Notes under the pieces: model-generated
Told to the model about the DNA's origin: nothing
What the model saw: the letters and a program-made list of their open reading frames with translations, nothing else
Database searches by the model: none
From: Acidobacteriota bacterium
Lineage (GTDB): Bacteria; Acidobacteriota; Terriglobia; Versatilivoradales; Versatilivoraceae
Direction of reading: 5' to 3'
DNA: 64,000 nt
Assembly: GCA_022826755.1 (NCBI GenBank)
Contig: JAJDUG010000078.1
Location: 1 to 64,000, forward strand
Translations under genes and position numbers: made by a program
Shown here: piece after piece, positions 43,933-51,370 of the stretch
Numbering within the stretch: the stretch's first letter is position 1
Layout: each line of letters opens with the position of its first letter

Positions 43933-44664
43933 TCACCGATATCTGCCGGTTAGCTGATTCCAACGAATCAGGAACAAGCCGAGAATCATCTTGAGGCCGT
44001 CCTGCAGCAGGCGGACCTTGGTTCCTTCGGCATGGTTCCATCGTATGGGAACCTCTTCGAGCCGGAGGCCGCGAGTCCTGGCCAGGAAAAGGATCTCCGG
44101 ATCGAATCCGAAACCGGCGATGCGCTGGCGCGCCAGCACGGGGAGCATGGGTTCTCGCCGGAAAGCCTTGAAACCACACTGAGTGTCCCGAAAGGGCAGG
44201 CCGGTCAGGAGGTGTACCAGGCGGTTGAAGAGGCGCCCGGCGTGCTCCCGGAAGGCGGACTGGCGTGTTCCGATGAGTGAACGGTCCAGAGCCCTGGAAC
44301 CGAGTGTGAGGTCCCGCTTGCCCCGGACAATGGGGTCCAGAAGCTTGCACATTTCCTCGATGGGTGCGGACAGGTCGGCGTCGCTGATCAACACCACCTG
44401 CCCCTTGGCTTCCAGGACGCCGTTTCTGACGCTGAATCCCTTGCCCAGGTTTCGAGGGTTGTCCACCAGGCGCAGGTTGGGCCAATGCCTGGCGCAGCCG
44501 GCAACCAGGGGGCCCGTCCGGTCCCGGGACCCGTCGTTGACCACCAGGACTTCCGCCCGCAGCGACTGGCTCCGGAGGTAGTTGCACACCGTCTCCAGGG
44601 TCTGCTCGATTCGTTCCGCTTCGTTGTAGGCGGGGATGACAATGGAAAGGAAGGGCGGCTCCAT
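43933..44664 (-). CDS. GT2 glycosyltransferase, dolichyl-phosphate type
   Basis: The 243-residue protein has the GT-A start LSIVIPAYNEAERIEQTLE, the acceptor loop VLVVNDGSRDRT, RNLGKGFSVRNG, the metal-binding ISDADLSAP and the C-terminal DTQCGFKAFRRE motif of dolichyl/polyprenyl-phosphate glucosyl- or mannosyltransferases. It probably moves a hexose from a nucleotide sugar to a polyprenyl phosphate at the inner membrane. There is no C-terminal membrane segment. Its stop codon lies two bases from a heptamer array. Confidence 0.88.
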   Translation of the reverse strand: MEPPFLSIVIPAYNEAERIEQTLETVCNYLRSQSLRAEVLVVNDGSRDRTGPLVAGCARHWPNLRLVDNPRNLGKGFSVRNGVLEAKGQVVLISDADLSAPIEEMCKLLDPIVRGKRDLTLGSRALDRSLIGTRQSAFREHAGRLFNRLVHLLTGLPFRDTQCGFKAFRREPMLPVLARQRIAGFGFDPEILFLARTRGLRLEEVPIRWNHAEGTKVRLLQDGLKMILGLFLIRWNQLTGRYR

Positions 44665-44724
44665 ATCGCTTACCCATTATGATACACGAGCGACGGACTG
44701 GAGGTGTCGTTCTGGGGAGTTTGT

Positions 44725-44857
44725 GCGGGCGGGACGCCCGCGTTCCCGGGTGGGCATCCTCCACCCAACAAACCGGGAACGTGATTTACACCACGCCCAG
44801 GAATGGGGCAAGGGGCCGTTTGCAAGCCTCAGTATCACTCCCCCCTTGAGGGGGAGT
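44725..44857. repeat. Composite repeat: palindrome plus C/G-rich hairpin
   Basis: GCGGGCG-GGA-CGCCCGC (44725-44741) with GTTCCCGGGTGGG is followed by GCAAGGGGCCGTTTGCAAGC and the hairpin ACTCCCCCC-TTGA-GGGGGAGT (44837-44857). The second half is the reverse complement of the extra module in the longer tandem repeats at 11401-11455 and 11651-11705. It lies in the 252-base gap after the helicase gene. No gene is seen in the gap. Confidence 0.75.
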
Positions 44858-44916
44858 CGGAGAGGTCGAGCCGAATGGCGAAGGCTGATGCGGAGGGGGG
44901 CAGACGGCGGGGTTTG

Positions 44917-47451
44917 TCAGGTGCCCGTCCCGAAAAACTCTCTGAGGTTCTCAAGGACCAAGTCGCTGCTGCCGGTCACGCGCCGGCAGTCGGGAAGCGA
45001 ATCCAGGAAGGTGCGGCCGTAGGACTTGTCCAGGACCCGCCGGTCCAGAATCAGGATGCATCCGCGATCCTTGCGGTCGCGGATTAGGCGTCCAAACCCC
45101 TGCCGGAAGCGAATCACGGCTTGCGGAACGATGTACTCGAGGAACGGATCGCCGTTCCGGTTCCGGATGGCCTCGACCCGTGCCGCCACCACCGGGTCTC
45201 GTGGGACGCTGAAGGGAAGCTTGGTCAGAACCAGGTTCTCCAAGGCCTCCCGGGCGACGTCCACGCCTTCCCAAAAACTGGCGGTGGCAAACAGAACGCT
45301 GGTCTTGTCCCTCTGGAAATGGCCTGTGAGCCGGTGTCTGGGGGCGTCCCCCTGTTTCAGGGCGGCAATCCCCAATCGGCTCAGGGGCTGAGCCAGGCGC
45401 TGGTAGGTGCGGCTCAGCAGGGCGTAGGACGTAAAGAGCACCAGGGCCTTGCCTTGGGAGGATTCCAGGGCCTTCAACAGAAACCGGCCGAGGGACTCGG
45501 CGAAGTCGTCGTGGTCGGGATAGGGCAAGTCGGTGGGAATGGCCAGCACGGCTTGGCGCCGGTAGTCGAAGACAGGAGGGAGCGCCAGCTCCACCAGGCG
45601 CGAGTCCGGATCGTGCTGAAGCCCCAGCCGCTCTTTCAGGTAGTCGAATCGCTTCCTGCTGGTCAGCGTGGCGCTGGTCATCACCACGGTTTCGAATCGT
45701 TCGAAAACGTTCTGACGAAGGAGGTCGCCGATAAACAGGGGGACTTGACGGAAGGTTACCCGTTTGCCTGATCGGCCCGGAGACCATTGGATCCACCGGA
45801 CCTTGTCGCTCTCCTGAGCCCCGAAGATCTCGGCCAGGGTGACTGTTGTCGCCTCCAGCCGGTCGGTCAGGGCATTCAGCTCGATTCTCTGGCGTTGCAG
45901 GGCCTCACGAGTCTCCTCCGAAAGGTTGGTCAGCAGCCGATCCACCGCCCGCAGGTTGCCGTAAAGGATCTGGGCGGCCTGCAAGAGTTGGTGGATTCGG
46001 GCAAGGATAGCGACCTTCCAGTCTTCCTGCCGGTAGAGGTCACTGGTGAAGCGGACTTTCCTTTCCGCGGAGGGTTCGCGGCTGCGGGCCTCGAACCAGC
46101 GGGCGCAGTCGTTGAAGACCCCTTCGGCCAGAAACGAGGCTTGCTCCAGTTCCGGCAGCAGGCGGCTTCGGACGTGTTCCTCGATACGATCCGACAGATC
46201 GGGATCGACCTGCTTTCCCAGGGAGCGGAGTCCGGCCAACAGTATGGGGATGGCCCCTTTCTCGCGGACGGTCCCCCGTTTTCCGACCTGGTAGAAGCGC
46301 GCCAGGAGCCGGCGCAAGGAGAGCTTGGAAACCTGCGCGCCAAAGTACTCGGTGGCGATGTCTTCCATGTTGTGGGCTTCATCCAGAATCAATTTGGAAT
46401 AGGGTGGGAGGACGGCGGCATCGTGGTATCGCCCGGTGGCTCGGCGTACGGCCAGATCGGCGAACAGCAGGTGGTGGTTCACCACCAGCAGGTCGGCCGC
46501 GGCCGCCTGGCGCCGCGCCTTGTAGAAGAAACAGCGGCTGTAGTGATCGCACTTGATTCGAGTGCAGGTATCGCTCTCGCAGGCTACTTTTTCCCAAAGG
46601 GCGGAGGAGACATTGAGAGACAGGTCGGACCGGCTGCCGTCCGAGGTCTGCCGAGCCCACTGGGATAGTGCGGTGAAATCGGACCACTCCTCCTCCAGAA
46701 ACAGCTTGCCCTGCCGATCCAGGGCCTGCAGCTTGTCCAGGCACAGATAGTTGCTCCTTCCCTTGACCAGCACGGCGTTGAATTCACAGTCCAACACTTG
46801 CTGAAGCAGCGGAATATCCTTGTGGATCAACTGTTCCTGCAGGTTGATGGTGTTGGTGGAGACCACGACCCGCTGCCGGTTGCGAGCTGCCCACAGGATT
46901 GCCGGAACCAGGTAGGCCAGGCTCTTTCCGGTGCCGGTGGCGGCCTCTATCAGGGCCACCCGGGAATGGTTGAAAGTCTCTGCTACGGATTTGGCCATCC
47001 GTTCTTGAGCCGGCCGGTGCTGGTAATCGCTGAATCTCTTGGCAAGAGCCCCCGCGGGGGCGAAGAGTTGGAGGATTTCGGAAACCTCGAGCGTCGGAGA
47101 AACGGGTTTTCCGAATGCCTCCACGACGACATAGACCTTGTCCACCGAGTTGTTGACGATATAGAAACCCACCCCCTGGTTGCCGTAGTGGGCAGCCAGA
47201 TCGAGGTCTGCCTCGGAAGGGACCAGGTGTCCCGAAGGATGGTTGTGGAGGATCACGTCTCCCGGAGAAGCCACCTGGAGAAGGGCGGGAACGGCCGAGT
47301 CATTGCCCCGGGCCAGAGGATCGACCTCTTGAACGACCCCGGTCTCGTCGGTCGTTCCCAGGAAGAAGACCTCGTTGCCTTGCGCTTCCTGAATAGTGAA
47401 CCGCAGGATCCGGAGGGCCGCGTCGGAACAGAGATCTGGAAGGCGGGACAT
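44917..47451 (-). CDS. JAB (RadC-like)-DinG helicase fusion
   Basis: The 844-residue protein begins with a JAMM/JAB domain (residues ~1-125; Glu27, HNHPSG at 69-74, Asp82) joined to an XPD/DinG-type superfamily 2 helicase. The helicase shows Walker A EAATGTGKS (~169-177), the four iron-sulfur cysteines (ACES, DTCTRIKC, SRCFF), DEAH in LILDEAHNMED and a C-terminal motif VI-like QGFGRLIRDRKDRG. DinG enzymes unwind DNA, R-loops or G-quadruplexes in the 5'-3' direction. The JAMM part may be a peptidase or a protein-binding module. It is divergent from the ParA gene. Confidence 0.9.
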   Translation of the reverse strand: MSRLPDLCSDAALRILRFTIQEAQGNEVFFLGTTDETGVVQEVDPLARGNDSAVPALLQVASPGDVILHNHPSGHLVPSEADLDLAAHYGNQGVGFYIVNNSVDKVYVVVEAFGKPVSPTLEVSEILQLFAPAGALAKRFSDYQHRPAQERMAKSVAETFNHSRVALIEAATGTGKSLAYLVPAILWAARNRQRVVVSTNTINLQEQLIHKDIPLLQQVLDCEFNAVLVKGRSNYLCLDKLQALDRQGKLFLEEEWSDFTALSQWARQTSDGSRSDLSLNVSSALWEKVACESDTCTRIKCDHYSRCFFYKARRQAAAADLLVVNHHLLFADLAVRRATGRYHDAAVLPPYSKLILDEAHNMEDIATEYFGAQVSKLSLRRLLARFYQVGKRGTVREKGAIPILLAGLRSLGKQVDPDLSDRIEEHVRSRLLPELEQASFLAEGVFNDCARWFEARSREPSAERKVRFTSDLYRQEDWKVAILARIHQLLQAAQILYGNLRAVDRLLTNLSEETREALQRQRIELNALTDRLEATTVTLAEIFGAQESDKVRWIQWSPGRSGKRVTFRQVPLFIGDLLRQNVFERFETVVMTSATLTSRKRFDYLKERLGLQHDPDSRLVELALPPVFDYRRQAVLAIPTDLPYPDHDDFAESLGRFLLKALESSQGKALVLFTSYALLSRTYQRLAQPLSRLGIAALKQGDAPRHRLTGHFQRDKTSVLFATASFWEGVDVAREALENLVLTKLPFSVPRDPVVAARVEAIRNRNGDPFLEYIVPQAVIRFRQGFGRLIRDRKDRGCILILDRRVLDKSYGRTFLDSLPDCRRVTGSSDLVLENLREFFGTGT

Positions 47452-47508
47452 GGTCGGTCCGGAGGGAGGGGCGGACGTTGGCCGGCCGAGAAGAATCTTA
47501 TCACTTTT

Positions 47509-47537
47509 TTGACTTCAGGAGTGTACGTTAGTAGGAT
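47509..47537 (+). promoter_or_regulatory. Promoter before the ParA gene
   Basis: TTGACT and TAGGAT are separated by 17 bases and lie about 110 bases upstream of the ParA ATG, in the AT-rich divergent gap with the helicase gene. Two TGTAC repeats flank the -10 box (47523 and 47537) and could be operator half-sites, perhaps for the ParA or ribbon-helix-helix protein. Confidence 0.5.
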
Positions 47538-47644
47538 TGTACAGCAGTAGGTGTTCAAGAATATGGGTGTATGAGCCTGGCAAGCCGCTTGGGCCGCGGG
47601 AGCGGCAGTGGTGGGGCGGAAGCCGGGTCTGAGCAGGGGGGAGG

Positions 47645-48274
47645 ATGAAGACCGTTTCTGTGATCAGCCAAAAAGGCGGGGCCGGCAAGACGACAATGGC
47701 GCTGCACCTGGCGGTGGCTTCAGCGTTGTCGGGGCGGAACACGGCTGTCATCGATCTCGATCCGCAGGCCTCCGCGGCCAACTGGGCCGACCGGCGGGAG
47801 ACCGAGGTGCCGGTGGTGCTGTCGGCTCATGCCAGCAGGCTGCGCCGGGAAGTGACCCGGGTGGCCATCATCGGGGGCGAGATGCTCTATCTGGATACGG
47901 CTCCCCACTCGGACGGCTCGGCGCTGGAAGCGGCCAGGCTGTCCGACCTGGTGCTGATTCCCTGCCGTCCGGCGATCCTGGATCTGGACGCCCTCAACAA
48001 CAGTCTGGATTTTATTCGTACCGCCCATAAGCCGATCTGCGTGGTGCTCAACGCGATCGCCTCGGTCGGTCACGACGCCGACCAGGCCGTCGAGGCGCTG
48101 CAGGGACTGGGGGTGGAGATCTGTCCGGTTCGGTTGGGAAACCGGGTGGCCTTTGCCCGCTCGCTGATCACGGGACAGGTGGCCCAGGAGTTCGATCCCA
48201 AGGGTAAGGCGACCGCAGAGATGGAGCGGCTGCACCAATTCGTTCAGAGTCGGGTAGGTAAGTCGGGTAGGTAA
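47645..48274 (+). CDS. ParA-family ATPase, plasmid-type
   Basis: The 209-residue protein has the deviant Walker A KGGAGKTT in VISQKGGAGKTTMALHL, followed by VIDLDPQASAANW and YLDTAPHSD. It is short and lacks the N-terminal helix-turn-helix of ParA of type Ia, so it resembles the small type Ib ParA of plasmids. It is paired with a ribbon-helix-helix gene 26 bases downstream, as in ParAG-like systems. GGAGG lies before the ATG. Its stop codon lies in a 13-bp tandem duplication. Whether it segregates DNA or cargo, or is an orphan, cannot be told. Confidence 0.85.
   Translation: MKTVSVISQKGGAGKTTMALHLAVASALSGRNTAVIDLDPQASAANWADRRETEVPVVLSAHASRLRREVTRVAIIGGEMLYLDTAPHSDGSALEAARLSDLVLIPCRPAILDLDALNNSLDFIRTAHKPICVVLNAIASVGHDADQAVEALQGLGVEICPVRLGNRVAFARSLITGQVAQEFDPKGKATAEMERLHQFVQSRVGKSGR
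48249..48274 (+). repeat. Perfect 13-bp tandem duplication at the ParA stop
   Basis: GTCGGGTAGGTAA occurs twice in tandem (48249-48261 and 48262-48274) and encodes the last residues of ParA. Because 13 is not a multiple of three, the duplication set the current C-terminus. It may also be an operator for the ribbon-helix-helix gene 26 bases further on. Confidence 0.7.
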
Positions 48275-48300
48275 ACTGTGAGCAAATGGAGGCTTTCCGG

Positions 48301-48519
48301 ATGGCTAACAAATTCGCCACTGCCTTGAAACCGAAGGAGACGCCCCGGCGGCGTGGCCGACCACGCCGGGAGACGCGGCACATCGGGGGACACTTCCCTC
48401 CGGAAACGGTGAAGCAGCTTCGACTCATTGCCGTCGAGGAGGACACGACCTCTCAAGCGCTTCTCGAGGAAGCGCTGGAACTTCTGTTCCATTCCCGCGG
48501 CAGGCGTTCGATCGGTTAG
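48301..48519 (+). CDS. Ribbon-helix-helix protein (ParG/CopG-like)
   Basis: The 72-residue protein is strongly basic at the N-terminus (PKETPRRRGRPRRETRH), followed by HIGGHFPPETVKQLRLIAVEEDTTSQALLEEALELLF, a single RHH DNA-binding unit. The arrangement after ParA suggests the centromere-binding partner that doubles as repressor. GGAGG sits eight bases before ATG 48301; an earlier ATG at 48286 overlaps that site and is less likely. It is followed 26 bases later by pyrD. Confidence 0.75.
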   Translation: MANKFATALKPKETPRRRGRPRRETRHIGGHFPPETVKQLRLIAVEEDTTSQALLEEALELLFHSRGRRSIG

Positions 48520-48545
48520 CGATCTCCTGAGACGGAACACCAGCC

Positions 48546-49460
48546 ATGGTCGATCTGAGAACCGAATTCGCCGGTATCAGGCTGAAGAACCCGGTGATGA
48601 CCGCCAGCGGCACGTTCGGTTACGGAGAAGAGTTCAGCCGGTTGGTGGATTTGAACCGGCTGGGGGGCATTATTGTCAAGGGATTGTCCATAGAACCGAT
48701 GGCAGGCGCCGAGGGTCCTCGGCTGCACGGTACAGCCATGGGCATGATGAACGCCGTGGGTCTGCAGAACGTGGGAGTGGGCGAGTTCGTATCCAGCAAG
48801 CTGCCCTTGCTTCGTGATTATCGGACCCGCGTTCTTGCCAACGTCTTCGGATTTGCCACCGAAGAGTACGTGCAGGTGGTGGAGGTGTTGAACGAGTCTG
48901 AAGGACTGGCTGGCTATGAACTCAACATCTCCTGCCCCAACGTGAAGTCCGGGGGACTGATGTATGCCTCCGATCCGGGCGCTACCCGGGAGGTGGTGGA
49001 AGCCGTCAAGTTGCGGGCTCGCCGTCCGGTGCTGGTCAAGCTGTCTCCCAACGTGACCGACATCAGGGAGCTGGCCAAGGCCGCCGAAGATGGAGGGGCG
49101 GACGCGCTCAGTCTGGTCAACACGCTGACAGGCATGTCGGTGGACGTGGAGAGCTTCCGCCCGCGGTTGGGGAACATCACGGGAGGCCTCTCCGGGCCGG
49201 CGATCAAGCCGGTGGCCTTGAGGATGGTCTACGAGGTGGTGCGGACGGTAAAGATTCCGGTCGTGGCCATTGGCGGGATCCGGACGGCCGAGGACGCGCT
49301 GGAGTATCTGATCGTGGGAGCCAAGGCCGTGCAGGTGGGAACGGCCAACTTTGTGGACCCGCAGGCTCCGCTGAAGGTGATACGGGGGCTGGAGGAATAC
49401 TGCCGGCGCAAGGGTTTCCCCTCCATCCGCTCGGTGATCGGCCGGCTACGAGTTGACTGA
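48546..49460 (+). CDS. pyrD: Dihydroorotate dehydrogenase, class 1B
   Basis: The 304-residue flavoenzyme has SGTFGYGEEF, GIIVKGLSIEP, GLQNVGV, and NISCPNVKSGG with the catalytic cysteine (Cys130) that marks the class 1 enzymes, plus GGLSGPAIKP and GGIRTAEDALEYLIVGAKAVQVGTA. Class 1B members usually use NAD with a PyrK iron-sulfur partner; pyrK is not in this window. It forms orotate in pyrimidine synthesis. It follows the ParA/RHH genes, so it may be co-transcribed with them. Confidence 0.93.
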   Translation: MVDLRTEFAGIRLKNPVMTASGTFGYGEEFSRLVDLNRLGGIIVKGLSIEPMAGAEGPRLHGTAMGMMNAVGLQNVGVGEFVSSKLPLLRDYRTRVLANVFGFATEEYVQVVEVLNESEGLAGYELNISCPNVKSGGLMYASDPGATREVVEAVKLRARRPVLVKLSPNVTDIRELAKAAEDGGADALSLVNTLTGMSVDVESFRPRLGNITGGLSGPAIKPVALRMVYEVVRTVKIPVVAIGGIRTAEDALEYLIVGAKAVQVGTANFVDPQAPLKVIRGLEEYCRRKGFPSIRSVIGRLRVD

Positions 49461-49519
49461 GCAGCCCCGTCCCCGTGTTGGATCGAACAGGGTGAAACAG
49501 AGGGCTTCCGGGCAAGTAA

Positions 49520-49662
49520 AGAGTGAAGAGTGGAGAGTGAAGAGTGAAGGATATTGGGAGCAGGCAAGTACGTTGTGACGTGGTTTTGCTGGGACCGACA
49601 AGGTGCTTGACCTGTCGATCAAATAACTAGCCACTCTTCACTCTCCACTCTTCACTTTTCAC
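49520..49662. repeat. Heptamer-armed repeat element, copy 3
   Basis: The left arm (49520-49547) is four AGAGTGA/AGAGTGG units. The right arm (49631-49662) is the same units on the other strand. The core, next to the right arm, reads on the minus strand TTATTTGATCGACAGG, TCAAGCACCTTGTCGGTC. The complete inverted structure of about 140 bases could fold back on itself. It sits between pyrD and pyrF; no gene lies in this 275-base gap. Confidence 0.8.
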
Positions 49663-49735
49663 CCAGCCGCACCCCCGCCCCACGGGACGGGGCAGATCAA
49701 ACGAAGCGAAACCAGGATGTTTCAGGCGGGGGAGA

Positions 49736-50440
49736 ATGAAGGCTGAAGATCGGATCATTATCGCCCTGGACGTCGACTCTCCCGACGAGGGTCTGGGATT
49801 GGTGCGGCAGTTGCGCGGCCGGGCGGGCCTGTTCAAGGTGGGCAGTCAACTGTTCACGGCGACGGGGCCGCCGGTGGTGTCCGGGATCCTGCAGATGGGG
49901 GAGCGGGTATTCCTGGACCTGAAGTTCCACGATATTCCCAACACCGCCGCCAAGGCCGCCCTGGCCGCCCGGGCCATGGGCGTCTCCATGATCACCGTTC
50001 ACGCCGGAGGGGGTTCCGCAATGTTGTCGGCGGTGATGGGGGCTCTGAAATCGGCTCCGCCGGAGCCGAAGCGTCCCCTGGTTCTGGCGGTGACCCTGTT
50101 GACCAGCCTGGCCGCCTCCGACCTTGAACGCCTTGGAGTCGCCGGTACTCCGGCAGACCAGGTCCTGCGGCTGGCCGGGACGGCCCTGGAGGCCGGCGTG
50201 GATGGCCTGGTGGCCTCTCCGGCCGAAGTCGCCCGGTTGCGCCGGCACTTCGGTTCCTCCCCTCTCCTGGTGACCCCTGGAATCCGCCCCGCCGGGGCAG
50301 CCCTCAATGACCAGGCCCGGGCAGCCACGCCGCCAGAGGCTCTCGGGGCCGGCTCCGACTACCTGGTGATCGGCCGGCCGGTAACCGCGGCTGCCGATCC
50401 TCTCCGCAGTTTGAACCGCATTATCGAAACGATCCGATGA
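49736..50440 (+). CDS. pyrF: Orotidine 5'-phosphate decarboxylase
   Basis: The 234-residue protein has the catalytic LDLKFHDIPNT motif (Asp61, Lys63, Asp66), the ALDVDS start and VTPGIRPAG and GSDYLVIGRPVTAA phosphate-binding segments. It makes UMP, the last step of pyrimidine synthesis, and is a standard-length class I member. It is separated from pyrD by the heptamer repeat element and is probably expressed with it. Confidence 0.94.
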   Translation: MKAEDRIIIALDVDSPDEGLGLVRQLRGRAGLFKVGSQLFTATGPPVVSGILQMGERVFLDLKFHDIPNTAAKAALAARAMGVSMITVHAGGGSAMLSAVMGALKSAPPEPKRPLVLAVTLLTSLAASDLERLGVAGTPADQVLRLAGTALEAGVDGLVASPAEVARLRRHFGSSPLLVTPGIRPAGAALNDQARAATPPEALGAGSDYLVIGRPVTAAADPLRSLNRIIETIR

Positions 50441-50462
50441 ATGGTTGTTTTCCACAATCCGA

Positions 50463-51119
50463 CTACGGCAGGACTATTTTGGGTGAGTCCTCGAGAGGGG
50501 GCCGCTCTTTGGTGGCTTCCGACACCATGGTTGAAAGCCAGTCCAGGAATTCCCGGCTTCTGGGACGTGACGGGTCGGAGCGGTTCGCCATTTCCAGATT
50601 CAATTGCAGGCAATCCAGCACATCGGCTGTCTTGGGGGTGGAAGCCGAGAGATCCTCGGGTTTCCGGCGCTTGTCCAACAGGGACTTCAGCGATCCGTAA
50701 AGGGCTTTCCGAGTGAGGGTGTCGGGCACGTGGTCGTAGTAAATGCCGCCTTCAAGTGTCCGATAGGTTCGAGCCAGCCGTTCCAGGACCTCCCGAACAT
50801 CGGCATCCACCAAGGACGGGAACTCGGAGCGGGACTGGTCGATGGTGGTCCACAGACCCATGAGCAACTCCATGTTCCTGGCCTGGAAGTCTCGGCTCCA
50901 CAGTCTTTCGGTCAGTTGGACCGCTTCACCCTGCCTGAACCTTCGGCTCCGTTCGTATTCCCGTCCCGAATGCAGGTAGACACAGTCGGCCGGGCAGTCG
51001 ATCTCCACCTCTCTCTTTTGTCCGCAGCAGACCGCGCAGATGTGGGCCTGCTTGGCCGGACAAAACCGCTTGGCCTTGCGGCCCTCGCACAAGGGGCATT
51101 TTCGCTTTGAGGGCGTCAT
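50463..51119 (-). CDS. Zinc-finger protein of unknown function
   Basis: The 218-residue protein starts with a cysteine-rich cluster (CPLCEGRKAKRFCPA, CAVCCG, CPADC; at least eight cysteines in the first 45 residues), which resembles a double zinc ribbon. A helical region without recognisable motifs follows. Proteins with this start are found in Acidobacteriota, but I cannot give a function. It is convergent with pyrF. Confidence 0.75.
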   Translation of the reverse strand: MTPSKRKCPLCEGRKAKRFCPAKQAHICAVCCGQKREVEIDCPADCVYLHSGREYERSRRFRQGEAVQLTERLWSRDFQARNMELLMGLWTTIDQSRSEFPSLVDADVREVLERLARTYRTLEGGIYYDHVPDTLTRKALYGSLKSLLDKRRKPEDLSASTPKTADVLDCLQLNLEMANRSDPSRPRSREFLDWLSTMVSEATKERPPLEDSPKIVLP

Positions 51120-51273
51120 GGAAAGGTTGGGAAGCTCGGAATTATCCGGGAAGCGCGGCCCGGAACCGGCGGAAAATCACCAGCTCTCGGGCCCCTCGCC
51201 ACCGTGTTCCGGCATACTATCACGGCCGGTGACCGTTCGTCAGGCCCGCGCCCCGCGACAATCTATAATGGTA

Positions 51274-51301
51274 TTGACATCAATCGGTTGCGGGCTATAA
51301 T
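51274..51301 (+). promoter_or_regulatory. Consensus sigma-70 promoter before the GWxTD gene
   Basis: TTGACA and TATAAT, both perfect hexamers, are 16 bases apart and lie about 70 bases upstream of the preferred start of the GWxTD gene. A further TATAAT (51264-51269) precedes it. Confidence 0.7.
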
Positions 51302-51370
51302 CAATAAGATTCCAGTCCACTTTCCAGTGCCGCAATCCGACCGATGTCACGTGGACTGAGAGGACTGTCC

